A stretch of 64,000 nt of DNA, from assembly GCA_019916065.1 (NCBI GenBank), contig CM034242.1, positions 10,732,879 through 10,796,878 on the forward strand. The letters run 5' to 3'. The stretch's first letter is position 1; every line of letters begins with the position of its first letter. This DNA comes from Vitellaria paradoxa. Lineage: Eukaryota > Streptophyta > Magnoliopsida > Ericales > Sapotaceae. Shown here one piece after another: positions 37,032-49,110 of this stretch. Under the pieces are notes generated by a model that made no database searches, had not been told where the DNA came from, and saw only the letters and a program-made list of their open reading frames with translations. The translations under genes were made by a program, and so were the position numbers.

Positions 37032-37494
37032 TTAATAATTCATAGATTTTCACAACCATTAATTTTTTCCTTTGAAGTTTAGAGAATTTCTTTACAATGA
37101 AATATCTCCCTACATTTCAATTTTAATTTCAATCAAAGTCGTTACTGACTGGATTTGACTATTATTTTAGTTATTAAAAAAGTATAATCTATTTAATCCC
37201 AGGACAATATACTATTAAAAAATATTATTATAATAATGTGTTTATTTTAAAAACTTACACTTTAAAAAAATAATTTATTAAAGTAATATTTTGTATTTTA
37301 TGATAAAAAGATATTTTTTTATAATAATCTTAAATCATACATGTCTTTAATTTTTAATTTTTCACACTTTAGAATTTTTACATTTATTATAATTATAATA
37401 AATAAAGAGTAAGGTGCATTATTTATTTATTTATAAGTTGAGTCAATTTGGAAGAAGTTTAAATCGATGACTTAACAGGTCATTTAGAGCATTA

Positions 37495-37608
37495 GGCCTG
37501 TGTTTGGGGTGTTAAATCTGGTCAAAATTTTTTAATTTTTTCTCATAATTTTTTAATTTTGTTCAACTTTTTTCACACAAAATTTCTTCAATTTCTGTCT
37601 ACTATTTC
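37495..37608. mobile_element. Left half of a MITE, apparently split by an insertion
   Basis: GGCCTGTGTTTGGGGTG after TTA (37492-37494) is a clear family left end, and the interior resembles 34043-34285. No right end follows before 37609. Similar interior sequence seems to resume near 39410-39490. Confidence 0.45.
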
Positions 37609-39409
37609 TGTCGCACCCCTATTTTAAGATATATATTTAATTTCTTAAATAGAAGGGACACATCTATATCCTCTATCTATAATAAATTAATAATCACATT
37701 TCATAAAAAATCTTTATTGAAATAAAACATAACTTTTCAGATTTATATTAATTACTTGGCATAATAAACAAAAATCTCATAAACAATTAAATATATACAA
37801 ACTCATATTTTTTAACATATTAAACCAATTCTCAGTCTGATATTATTGAAACTTTAGGTTAATTTACACGAACTCCAAATATTAACACTTAATTAAAATA
37901 AGGAAATAGACAATTCAAAATCTTTTCCCAACACTTGCAACCTCTTCTAGACTCAACCTGAAATATGTACATTGAGGTGTAAATGTTACACACTCAGTGA
38001 AAATATTATACTTAAAATAAAATATAATAAACACAAACAAAAGATAATTCATAGTTATTATATAAACAATTATCCCACAATCAAATAATAATTAATTTAA
38101 CTGTATCATAACTGACAGTGATAAAAAATATTTCAACATATAATTCATCATTATTTTTCATTTATCAACCATCATCATCTAGGCCCCAACTAGCCATTGC
38201 ATGGTATATTTGCATGATAAATGACTTAAATAATAATACAACACACATTTAGCTTCATCTGCCCTATGAGTTGGGCGCTCAGCTGCGAACAATAGCTTTA
38301 GTTTAGCATATCCCATTAGTCTCGTCTAACATCATCATTGGTCCCATCTGATTTGACCCCATCTGACCTTTTTTTTTTCCTTCTGACCCTAGCTGACCTC
38401 ATATTTTTTCTTTTTTTTTTTACCCTATCTGATCTGGTTCCATCTGATTATTATGCAAATGTAATGTATACAATTCATGCCTATATGCAATAATATTTAT
38501 TTAAATAAAATATTACTTCCCAAATTTATCATTCCACAAATAACCACAATTCATATCTAACACAATAAATTCATAAATAACCAATACTTCATATCAGAAC
38601 AAATAATTAATAACAACAATAAATTAATAAAATTTATCAATTTGTATTTAATATATTTTATCTTTAAGTTTAATATATTCACCTGAACAGTAAATATTCT
38701 GAGAAAATTAAACTATTGGGGTGATTGCTATTGATTACTTTCAGATCCTAGTTTTAATCTAAACAAACTACACAAATCAGACATCGAATAGTTAAAATAT
38801 AAACTAAATTAATTAATAATTTAAAATTAACAAATAGAATAGGACTATTATATTTTTAACATATTTAATTTATTTAATCTTTTATAAAATTAATTTTAGA
38901 TTAATAAAATAAAATAATTTACTTTAACAATCTAATCAAATCTCCAAATTTCCTTCCACGTTTCTCTTTCTTTCGCCCCCCCCCCCCCCTTTCTCCACTT
39001 CCCTACTGTTTTTTTTCTCCCCGCGTAATGCCATATGTAATCACAAGCATACCACATGTACATAAGTGGTCTAGCGGTTTAAAGCCTCGCCGCCTCCACC
39101 TCTCTCTTTTTTTTTTTTTTTTTTTCCCTCTCTCTCTAAACTTTCCACGTAACAAATATCAGGCTACTGGCACCTTAAGGTGGCCAATTTTCAACCTTAA
39201 ACTAATGTCACGTCATCTCAAGGTAATTAACATAACTCCAATAACTTAACCTAATTAATTAATTGATAAGTTAATTCACCCACTAACTAATTTAAATTAA
39301 GATTATTAAATTTTAAAATAATGTCAAAATAACACAATTAAATTTCTAAGTATAAGATAAAAATTAAATTAGTAATACATTTAAAAATAATAAAAAATTT
39401 AAGATGTCA
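37609..39409. mobile_element. Possible 1.8-kb insertion (solo-LTR-like), uncertain
   Basis: The segment starts TGTCGCACCCCTATTTTAAG and ends TTAAGATGTCA, so it has TG...CA-type ends, and it contains degenerate CCCATCTGACC words (about 38340-38450). It sits between what look like two parts of one MITE. I could not find a convincing 5-bp target duplication. Confidence 0.3.
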
Positions 39410-40687
39410 TAATCTCTATTTTATCTAACTTTTAGTCATTTTTTTAATACTTGTTGTCGTTTCAGAGAAAAATATCAAACACTTAATAATTTAAAGTTTG
39501 ACAATTTGAACAAGCACCGGGAATCTTGGAAAACCACTTTAAGAAAAATTTCAACATATTCATTTTTTAAATTGCCAACGTGTTAAACATCCAATTAATC
39601 TAAAAGCAAAATTTTATTTTCTTTAAAATCAGAGGCCAAGATCTTAAAAAGATAAAATTTACGTCAAATTCAAAATTAAAATCCTAGACAAAAAAAAGTT
39701 TTTATCACTAATTATTCCAAATGCATGGGTAACACTGAGAAGCTTGAAAAAGTCACTAAAGTTTTGTTTAAAAACAATAGTTCTGAGGTGTGATTTTATA
39801 AAAATAAAAAGAAAAAAAGTATAGAACAAAATGATCACTTTTAAACTTTTATTTTATTATTTTAATTATAATACTCAATCGCTTATTGTATTGATAAGTA
39901 CTATTATGATCCTTCCATTCGAAATCATTTGTAATTGAGCTCTTAACAAGGCAATGACTAAAATTTAATGGGAACAAAGTAATACCCTCCACTATTAACT
40001 CGGATATGACTTGTTTGATACTAATTTGGGACGAAATCAGACAACAATTATTTTGGGGATGAAATCAATTGAGGAAAAACCCTATAAATCGTATCTACAA
40101 ATCATATGTAAGAATTTCAATGGAGTTGATGAAGTATAAATTACTTTATTACACTTAAATTTTAGTCATGAGATGTTTACCTGCTAATAGTTCAATCATA
40201 AACAATTTTAAACGTAACGATCACATTATTACTTGATTGATACTATAAGGGATTAACGATTGCAATTAGAATTACAAAAGTTAAAATAGAATGTATTGTA
40301 CACTGTAAAGATTATTATTATAATTATATAATTAATAAGAAATAGATAGATTAGTTAAAAACTGTGATAAAAAATCCAACATGATGAGAATTTCTTTCTT
40401 TTCTATTTTAAGTGTGAAGTGATATATTAGAATGTTATCCAAGTTCATAACAAAATAAAAATGTAACAAAAAGGTGACAAAAAGGGGGGGAGGGGAGGGT
40501 TACCCATATTAATTTGTGATGCCATAATAACTTAGGTTTAAGAGACGAGACATGAGCAATAATATCTTCAAGAGTCCTATTTAAGTTTGAGATCTCACAA
40601 TAAACTATTACACTAATTCTGATAAATCGATCTTAAAAGTAATTATTTTATTTTTTATAAACCTTTTTTTGATGACTTATGATGTTT

Positions 40688-40985
40688 AGGTTAACTTGAG
40701 TGATAACTCAACTAGTAAGATTTTAGTTTTTTTCTTAGTGGCCACTCGTTCGAGTCTTTTCAGTGTCACGGAAGAATTTATTTGCGAATCTCTTCGAGTC
40801 TTCTTAAGACCACCAGAGGGTTTACTCACGCCCTTGAAGTTACGGTCAAGTAGTCGAATCCTTGGAGTTTTGAAGTTAATAACCGAACCTCTCCGAATCT
40901 TCTTAAGACCACCAGAAGGTTTACCCATGCACTTGAAGTTATGATCAAGTAGGTGATTCCTTGACGTCTTGAAGTTAATAACTGG
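40688..40985 (+). mobile_element. SINE-like element with 99-bp internal duplication
   Basis: ATAACTCAACTAGTAAG resembles a tRNA-like A box and GTTCGAGTC (40748-40756) a B box, about 45 bp apart. A 99-bp unit (starting CGAATCTCTTCG at 40785 and CGAACCTCTCCG at 40884) is repeated twice downstream. No poly(A) or target duplication was found. Confidence 0.5.
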
Positions 40986-41511
40986 ATAAGTTTTCAGTGG
41001 ATCTAACGAGACTCAATGTAGTGATGTTGGATTAGGGAACAAACTTAAAGTCTTACTAGTTGAGAGTTATATCTTGGGTTTTCTTATTTATTTATTTTTT
41101 ATTTTATTTTATGTAAACTTTTACAAATGGGAGTTCATCAATTATAACCAAAGAAAAAAAAATGTCTTAATGGTAAAGTCTCCCAATCTAATAATGCTAA
41201 TTAAAATTGACATAAAGAAAGAAGTGAGCATCAACTATTTTTACAAAATAACGTGACATTTAACTTACTATTTTTCTTACCAAATGTGACGAATTTTACT
41301 CATATTTTAACCTTTAATTTTTAGCAATGTACCCCCCAAAAAAAATACACACACACAATTTTGACAACATAGAGATTTGCCTTCGAAAGTAATGCAAACT
41401 TTCCCAAATAATTATTATTATTTCTTTAATTTTCAAATGAAAGTGGACGATTGGCCGTTTGGTCCGTCTGCAAAAAATAAAAAGCAATTACGTGCGGGTG
41501 TTCCCCCTTTA

Positions 41512-42587
41512 GGTAATGTTTGTTTTTGGGGTAACGGGATAAAGTTTAGTAAGGTAATTTTTACTTTTTATTATATATGTTTGAATGGGAGTAACAATTA
41601 TTTCGAGGATAATCATTATCCCCATATAGGAGTAAATTTTTACTCAGAGTAGGTAATGGCAGGTCATGAGATGTTTATTAGGATAATTTTTACTCTCAGT
41701 TACATATGTTTGGATAAAGGTAACAATTATTCTAGAATAACCATTATCCCTCATATGGAGGTAAATATTTGCTCGAGTGTAAGTAACATAGGGTAATGAA
41801 AATTTTTTTACCCTTTTCTCATATCTCCATAAAATATATCTTTACATCCTTTTATTCATATGTAAAACCCTAGACAACATTTTTTTTTAAGCTGTCTTTC
41901 TATCTTAAGTTTTTGCTACAATTGAACAAGATATGATTCTTTGGCATTTGTTTTTTTGTAATGGATTTCTATTTGTGCTCATTGCCTCCTTTCCCTGCAA
42001 TGGATTTTTTTTTTTTTTTTTTAAGAACGGAATGGATTTTTGAAATATATATATATATATATATATATTGACAGCTTATAATCTTCAATATTCTGCCTGT
42101 GACCATTGATTTATTAACATATATTGTTCTAAAAAAATACGAAAATTTGATTCCATGCTGCTCCAGAGTTGGAATTTTTATTTAGTTGTATGGTTGCTTC
42201 CAAAGTGCCATCTACATCCGATTCATTTACAGCGATGCAGATACGTCATTGAGACTGTTTATGTATCCAAAATATTTAAATTTTTTTCCTTTTTTTTTGG
42301 AAAGAAATCTTTTGAATCAAATGGTTTTGATGATCCTCTGAATCATAAATTAGCTTTGACTTGTGGCTTCTACCAGGTTGTGTGTTCGTTGAATTCTATG
42401 GTTGACAGAAGATTTATTTGAGATTACATCTTTATTTGTCATACAGAACATCGTTAGGTCGGTTGATCCTTCACGAGTTCCAATATTTAGATTGCTTTAA
42501 TGGTATATATTTTAATAATATATTATTTGTTAACATTAAATATTACCTTTTACCCTTGATTAATTTATTTTCATTCCAAACGTTACC
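41512..42587. mobile_element. Harbinger-like non-autonomous element, 1.1 kb
   Basis: Ends GGTAATGTTTG and CAAACGTTACC are inverted repeats with one mismatch, flanked by TTA at 41509-41511 and 42588-42590, the PIF/Harbinger target type. The left third contains two diverged copies of a GTAACAATTATTYYRGRATAAYCATTATCC-like block shorter than 60 bp each. I see no transposase; an 88-codon frame at 42155-42421 is unrecognised. Confidence 0.75.
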
Positions 42588-42724
42588 TTAATTTTCAGGC
42601 CTGCTAAAAAGGCAAACAAGCCGCTCCTTCTTATTTTCTGTTTCTTCCTAAAATTAAAACAGCACTCTTCTTTTCTTTCTTTCTTTCCCATTGAGATTTG
42701 TTCCACTGCCTGGTCACGTGGGGG

Positions 42725-43318
42725 TAGGGATATCAAATATACTCGTATTCGGTGGGTACCTATTTTATCCGGTCCATTCGGAGAGGGTATGAGAATATTA
42801 ATAGTGGGGACGGGGACGAGTATAGAGATTTGAAATATTACCTGAACGGATACGGGTACGGAGACGAGGACGGGAATAGGTACGATAGTCTCCACCCCAC
42901 CCCGTATTTGTTTAAATATTTATTTGTTAATTTTATTGGCGTGATGACTCCTTTAGAAGTCCCACATTGGTTTCTCATAAAGAAGTGGAGGCCTTATGAG
43001 GTTATAAATAAATGCATTTTCTTCTTTGGTTAAGTGTATTGGTCAAAGTTAAAGATTTATATATTTTTTTAATTTTTATTTAATATATATATGTAATAGA
43101 TATTTTTATTTAATATATGTAATATTTATAATAATTTTAAATATTTATTTTATACATATAGTATATAATTTGTAATAGTTAGTATACTTGGCAGGTAAAC
43201 GGGAACGGAGAATTTATTACCTCGTGAAGATGGGTATGGAAAAAATTTTTTTCCCCAAAACAGGGACGAGGAAGAGGAAGGTCATACCCGCCCCATACCC
43301 GTCCCGTTGACGTCCTTA
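42725..43318. mobile_element. hAT-like non-autonomous element, about 594 bp
   Basis: Ends TAGGGATATCAA and TTGACGTCCTTA match the usual hAT MITE termini (TAGGG..TCAA). Flanks GTGGGGG and GCGGGGG give an imperfect 7-8-bp duplication. The interior has long complementary arms rich in CGGGTACGG/GGGGACGGG words, typical of plant hAT MITEs. Confidence 0.75.
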
Positions 43319-43519
43319 TGCGGGGGTAGATATATACAAATCTACACTATTACGAGTGAAGTTGGTAAAACAACTTTTATAATTTGTAGTAATTTTTAAC
43401 AAAATTTTAATTATTTGATAAAAAGTAACTCTTGTGTAAAAAATTACTTAAAATTACTAAAAGTTACTAAAATAGAAAACTTGCCAAACAAGCAACTTAT
43501 GAAAAAATATGCCTTTTTA

Positions 43520-43676
43520 GTATGCGTTTAGAGTGATAAAAAGTGAGATAAAATGAGATAAAGTAAGAAAAGTTGTGAATTCGTAATTTGTGCAGTGAAA
43601 TAAAAAGTGAATAACTTTTAAAATTTTTAGAATTTTTCACAAATTTTTAAAGTTTTTTGTCATTTCAAACGGAGCC
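43520..43676. mobile_element. MITE, TTA target duplication
   Basis: GTATGCGTTTAG and TCAAACGGAGCC at the ends; TTA at 43517-43519 and 43677-43679. The interior GTGAGATAAAATGAGATAAAG is shared with 36851-37031. Confidence 0.8.
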
Positions 43677-44413
43677 TTAGTCATACTTGCCCTAAAACAT
43701 CTGAACTCTAAATTTTGCTTCCTAAGTTTTAATTTAGGATAAATTTCAAACTTATTTTTATTTACTAATATCATATCATTTACAAACAACATCTATCAAG
43801 GGAAATACACTTGAATATGTTTAGTAAGTTTGTCCATAATCAAACTGAAAGAGTAAGGAAATAAAGTGGATCCTTAATATAGATTAATTGTAATTGAAAA
43901 ATTATACATATATCACCTCCAATGTGATGGTTGAGTATTTGGAGAAATATTATTATAAAAAACGATGATTTGTTTTTTAATCCACAAGAACGATAGTCTT
44001 AAATTCACAAAAACTCAAGTCAGGAAAAACAAAAACTCTTAACTAATCTGAAGTATACTTAATAATTAAATAAATGGGAAGTATTTATAAAAAGTTCTAT
44101 TTATAACAAACCATATACCATGCATATGGAAATGATTTTTCTAACTAATAAAAATTTATAATTAAATTTTGAAGTAGAGAATGTGAATTCCTAGTAATTG
44201 CAAAATAGCATTTGGCTCGAAATAAAAAATATGTACTTAAATAAAATTTCTATTCTAAATAAAATTAAAAAAATTAAAAAATAGAATACAAAACAATAAA
44301 TTCATCCCAGATCAACCTCCAATAGTTAATCACTGTAATATATTTCATAATAATTAATTTTTTTCAACATCCAGCATAAATTGTTTCATGAAATCCTTTC
44401 ACATATTTTCACT

Positions 44414-44578
44414 GAGGAGTGTTTGGTTGGTAAAAGTTTGACAAAAAAGAACAATAAAAGTACAAATAATTAATGTAAAAGTGATACGCGATAAAGGTAA
44501 AATTTGATTGGAATAAAATATAAAAAGTTGGTAAAAGTTAATAGATTTTAGTTGATTTTGACCAACCAAATACCTCTC
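44414..44578. mobile_element. MITE with extended inverted repeat
   Basis: GAGGAGTGTTTGGTTGGTAAAA pairs with TTTTGACCAACCAAATACCTCTC over more than 20 bases with few mismatches. The target duplication is not clear. Confidence 0.7.
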
Positions 44579-44660
44579 AACAAAAAAAAAAAAAGTGCAT
44601 GAATTTTTATTTTTTCTATATTTTTGAAACAATATTTATGTTAGGAAAATAGTCAGCTTA

Positions 44661-44808
44661 GTGTGTGTTTGGAGTGAAAAAAGTGAGATAAATTGAGATA
44701 AATTGAAAATTTGTAATGCGTACAGTGAAAGAAAAAAGTTGATGTGATATAAAGTTAACAGAAGTTTATAAAATTTTTTATAATTTTTTTTACAAACCAA
44801 ACAGAGGC
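44661..44808. mobile_element. MITE, TTA target duplication
   Basis: GTGTGTGTTTGGAGTG and CCAAACAGAGGC; TTA at 44658-44660 and 44809-44811. Same subfamily as 18154-18321 and 45703-45870. Confidence 0.82.
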
Positions 44809-44933
44809 TTAATGGACAAAATCAAATTGACTATCTGCTTTTTTATTTTTACACATTTTAACCTTATCCCAATCATTATCTTCCAATATTTGCACATGTA
44901 TATGGAGGTATATTGTGTATTATTGGTGTGTTT

Positions 44934-45092
44934 GGAATTGTATAAAAATATATAAAATAAAATAAAATTGTAAAAATAAAATGTCTCATAATTCATACAA
45001 TAAGTGAAAAATTTAAATTTTATCATCTCGTAATTCATGTTTATAAAGATTTATATAATTTTATTTTATTTAGTTTGTCATTAAACGAAGCC
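44934..45092. mobile_element. MITE-like element
   Basis: TGGTGTGTTTGGAATTG faces TTAAACGAAGCC. The interior contains the self-complementary TCATAATTCATAC...GTAATTCATG core. The borders are eroded. Confidence 0.55.
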
Positions 45093-45189
45093 ATATACAT
45101 GATCCATGTGTCCCATCAGGTTTGCCACGTTAGTTGTCTCCTACTAACTTCTTTCTGGGAAGTGAGATAGAGACTCCCTCAGAAGCTTT

Positions 45190-45336
45190 ATTAAATAAAA
45201 TAAAATTTTATAAATTTTTATAAATATCAATTATAAGATAATAAAATTTAAATTTTTCACTTATTACATGAATTACATGACGTTTATTTTTATAATTTTA
45301 TTTTATTTTATACATTTTTATACAATTACAAACACA
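45190..45336. mobile_element. Eroded MITE
   Basis: The AT interior and right end ACAAACACATC match the previous element in inverse layout. The left end is lost. Confidence 0.4.
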
Positions 45337-45449
45337 TCAAAAAAAAGCCGGAGATAATAAATTCTGGCACGTCACGCAAATGGGCAGAAAGACTTCCTAG
45401 AATATTTGAACAAACTTAGGAGGTATAATAGATAGAGAAAATCACTTCC

Positions 45450-45937
45450 AAAAAAAGAACACTATTTAATTGTGTTGATATTTCCACGTGGCATGGACAG
45501 TGCCATGGACGGCACCGCATTAACTTAAAAAACCTCAGCCACTCAATAAATAAAAATTTCTTATACATTAATTAATTAATTAGCAATACATTAATTATAC
45601 AAAATACCCAAAAAAAAACTATGTAATTGATGTTGATATTTCCACATGGCATGGACAGTGCCATGGACCGCTCCTCATTAACTTAAAAAACCGCAGCCAC
45701 TAGGGGTTGTTTGGAGTAAGAAAAAATGAGATAAATTGAGATAAATTGTAGTTTAGGAAGAGTTCGTAATGCGTGCAGTGAGAGAAAAAAATTGATGTGA
45801 TATAAAGTTAACAGAGATTTATAGAGATTTTTAGAAATTTTCAGCAAAATATATCAAACCAAACGGGCCCTAAATAAATAAAAATTTCTTATGCATTAAT
45901 TAATTAATTAGGAATACATTAATTATACAAAATACTT
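45450..45937. repeat. Tandem duplication (158 bp), second copy holding a MITE
   Basis: GTTGATATTTCCAC and the following 150 bp start at 45474 and again at 45632. The first copy is uninterrupted (CAGCCACTCAATAAATAAAA). The second is interrupted at the same place by the 168-bp MITE (CAGCCACTA, element, TAAATAAATAAAA). Confidence 0.92.
45703..45870. mobile_element. MITE with an internal empty-site control
   Basis: Ends GGGGTTGTTTGG and CCAAACGGGCCC. The sister copy of the surrounding duplication shows the unoccupied site, proving that this 168-bp unit moved as a block. Nearly identical to 18154-18321. Confidence 0.92.
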
Positions 45938-46072
45938 GCTTATGATGTCCGATGTAACGTAGTTCTGGTTGTTTTCTACGTTAATTTGATGTGACAAACT
46001 AGCTAGAGGCCCCCTTCCTTTGTGCCGAATGGAGAAACCAAGATCAAGCGGCCAACAAAGTTTTGAGACTAA

Positions 46073-46365
46073 GGGAGCATTTTGCTGTACAATTTTTAAT
46101 AAAAAATTATTAACTTTTGATTTCTTAATATGTGACAAATCACTAATTTTTATTATTTTTTTCTCAGTTACAATAACTTCTCAACTCAAAATTACTAAAA
46201 ATTGTTAAAAGTTACCAAAAGTTACTAAAAATTTTACCAAACATCTAAGAGTTGCAAAAATTACTAAACAATGTTATTTGTTTCACCAAACATATCAAAA
46301 ATTACAACTAATAACTTTTGAAAAAAATACTAAAAATTACTAAAATTATGTCTCCAAACACTCCC
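46073..46365. mobile_element. MITE, TAA target duplication
   Basis: GGGAGCATTTTG and CCAAACACTCCC; TAA at 46070-46072 and 46366-46368. The interior repeats ACTAAAAATT words. Confidence 0.8.
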
Positions 46366-48108
46366 TAAAAATGTGATATCGAAATTGTGATATGTTTGAT
46401 CAAAATCAGAAGATTCACAACAAAAACAAATTTAATATTTTTAAATTTTTTTTATTAGTCGTTCAATTTTAATTGATCGACTCATAACTCAATGTTACAT
46501 TATTAATCTCAAAAGTGATATTAATTTTTCCAAATCCTTAAATTCAAGTTGATTTCAAGCAAAATAGAAATTTGTTCCTATATTGCTTGTTTTGTGTTTG
46601 TTTCCTTCTTAAAGAATCATCAAGATGACTTTTCAATATTGATACCAATTAGCAAGAAGATAAATGTTTTTATGTTCTATACTCGTTTATATCTTTGGAT
46701 TTTATGAAAAGGCGGGTTTGGAAAATAAAAATAAAAAATATTACATTTTTATTTATATTTTTAGAGTTTGAGTTAAATAAATAGATATATGTTAAAATGT
46801 TAATTTCTGATTAATTATGAAAATAAATAGAGTAAATTGCATTTAAAGTACTTTATCTCAAATCTTATTTTAATTTCTGTATTTTAAATCCAAATAAATA
46901 CACATTAAATCTCATTTTTTATTAAATATAAATAATTCCATTTATTTCGTGCACAAATTATAATTCAAAAGCAACTTAGGAGAGAATTATGATTCACATG
47001 CATTCGCCATTATATATATATATACATATATATATATATTAAAACTACAATCTTTATTTTAAAAGATTAAAAATTAACTTTTTTTTTAAAAAAAAATTTC
47101 CTTTTCCTCCCATATTTTATCTCGTCATTTTTTGTGATGTGGGGTAATATTTTGATTAACTAGATGCTAAAAGATATTATATTAAAATCATTATCCTCTA
47201 TTCATTTGTCTTTTTTAATACAAATTTATTTATTTATTATTATTTTTTACTACATGTTGAAATAAATTCTAACTCGAATATTTTTTTTTTAAGTTTACCG
47301 CCCTCACCCACGACATATCACATTAATTATGTAAAATAAGTAAGTAAATTAATTAAATAATATAGGTATAGTACTTGTCTCTCTATGAGGATATACTTGA
47401 TGCTTTTCATTTCTTGAATTCCTATTGTCAACTTGCTCCACTCTTGTCTATGGCTATTAATCAATTATTATGTCACTCATCATCTTTTCCCATAAAACCG
47501 ATGAATTTTTTTTCCCTCTCTCTCTTTCTATCCCTCTTTGCAAATTAAGAAATATTCATTAAAAATTATTATTTTAATTTATAATAAAAATGTGATTGTT
47601 CCATGTATTATCCTCCTAGCATCACTTTGATAAAGGTAATCGTTGAATTGGTTAATGTGTACTTTTCTTTTTGGTCACAACGGGGCCAAAAGGCGCTTGT
47701 TGAATTGAATGTGTGTCATTAGTGGAAAGATGCTTTTGTATGAAAAAAGGTAGATTCTTAGGCAATATCTCAAATTCCCTAAGGGGGATAAGCACAAAAT
47801 CTTTTTAGTTGATTTGTGACATACTATTAATCTTTTTTCTGTATTTAACTGTTGGTAGAAATAAAAGTGAATTGAATTTTTCAATCGATAACTGTCATAA
47901 AATTTGTGACAGAAGAATATCAATCTTTAATTATCTAATTCTAGTTTTCTAAATTCAAAGGTAGCACAATTACAAACAGATAAACTTTTTCATATTTAAT
48001 TTTATGTTTTCAAAAAATTAATATTCCAAACTTCACATACAAATTAATAATTTATCTCTAACAATATATATGTACATATATATATTAAATTTCAATTTTT
48101 TGATTCTT

Positions 48109-48372
48109 CTGGGGTTGGGGAGAAGCCCGCAGCCGCTACCCATGGGTGCGCACTGGGTGAAACCTGCCCCGTGGCCCTAGTCGGCAAAGAACCACGATGA
48201 GGTAAACCAGTCTAGGCAATCTTTGGTTGACCAGCTCAGCCGGGAAGGCCGTTGAAGATCGCCTCCACATTAAGAGGAAAGACCGGCCTCCGAAAGAATC
48301 AAACTCGAGACCTCACGTGGCTCAAACCCTATGGCCCCGACCCTTGACCAACCCGACTACCCCTTTCGAGGC
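48109..48372 (-). mobile_element. tRNA-derived SINE, minus strand, with target duplication
   Basis: A GC-rich 264-bp insert lies between TCAATTTTTTGATTCTT (48092-48108) and TCAATTTCTTGATTCTT (48373-48389), 16 of 17 identical. On the minus strand it begins with a tRNA-like head (GTTGGTCAAGGG, then GAGGTCTCGAGTTTGATTC as B box) and ends TTCTCCCCAACCCC. A relative is at 62619-62860. Confidence 0.88.
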
Positions 48373-48960
48373 TCAATTTCTTGATTCTTAAATAGACCGA
48401 TGGTGTCGATGGCATTGCACCATTAATAACCCTTCCCCAAATTAAATTAAAAAAAAATTAGCCATTTAAAATTAAATAGAGAACCCTATTCACTGGTTGA
48501 ATATTGCATCTTTTTCTTTTTTAATAAACTCAAAAAAAATAAAATAAAATAATTATTGAATATAGGATGGTCATAAGCATTTTGTTTCTTCATCTTTTAG
48601 GTTTGTGGTGCTTACCGGCAACTCATAAAATAATTATAAATGCCGATCGAAGCCTCCCAAAAACGAGTGTGACACTTACTTGCGTAAGGGGGACTATGGG
48701 ATGCTAAAGTGGGCTGGGCCTCTTTTTCTGGGCGTAGAAAAAGGCCGCGGGCTCATGCCTCGGCCCACCATTTGAGTGGCACGAAGTCAAAACGAACTTT
48801 ACACGTAAAATATTCCAAAGCGTAGTACGTACTACTTTAAAACCCAAATTCCAAAGATATTTTAAAAAATCTATCCAACATCTCAACGTTTTGAAAAGAA
48901 TGAAGGATTTTGCTTTGTTGGGAGTCAAATGTCATTTGTGTGTTTTAGATAATAATATAA

Positions 48961-49110
48961 TGTGTGTGTTTAGAGTTATATAAAATTATATAAAATTATA
49001 AAATTAAAATTTCATATTTTATATAATGAATAAAAAATTTAAATTTTATTATTTTATAATTCGTATTTATAAAAATTTATAATATTTTATATTAACTCCA
49101 AATAAGGTCA
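48961..49110. mobile_element. MITE-like element
   Basis: TGTGTGTGTTTAGAG after TAA faces CTCCAAATAAGGTCA, with the family AT interior. The right border is approximate. Confidence 0.6.

Noticed and set aside
39060..39100. tRNA-like sequence (GTGGTCTAGCGGTTTAAAGCC)
   Set aside because: Only an A-box-like half is present, with no B box or cloverleaf partner; at most a SINE head fragment.
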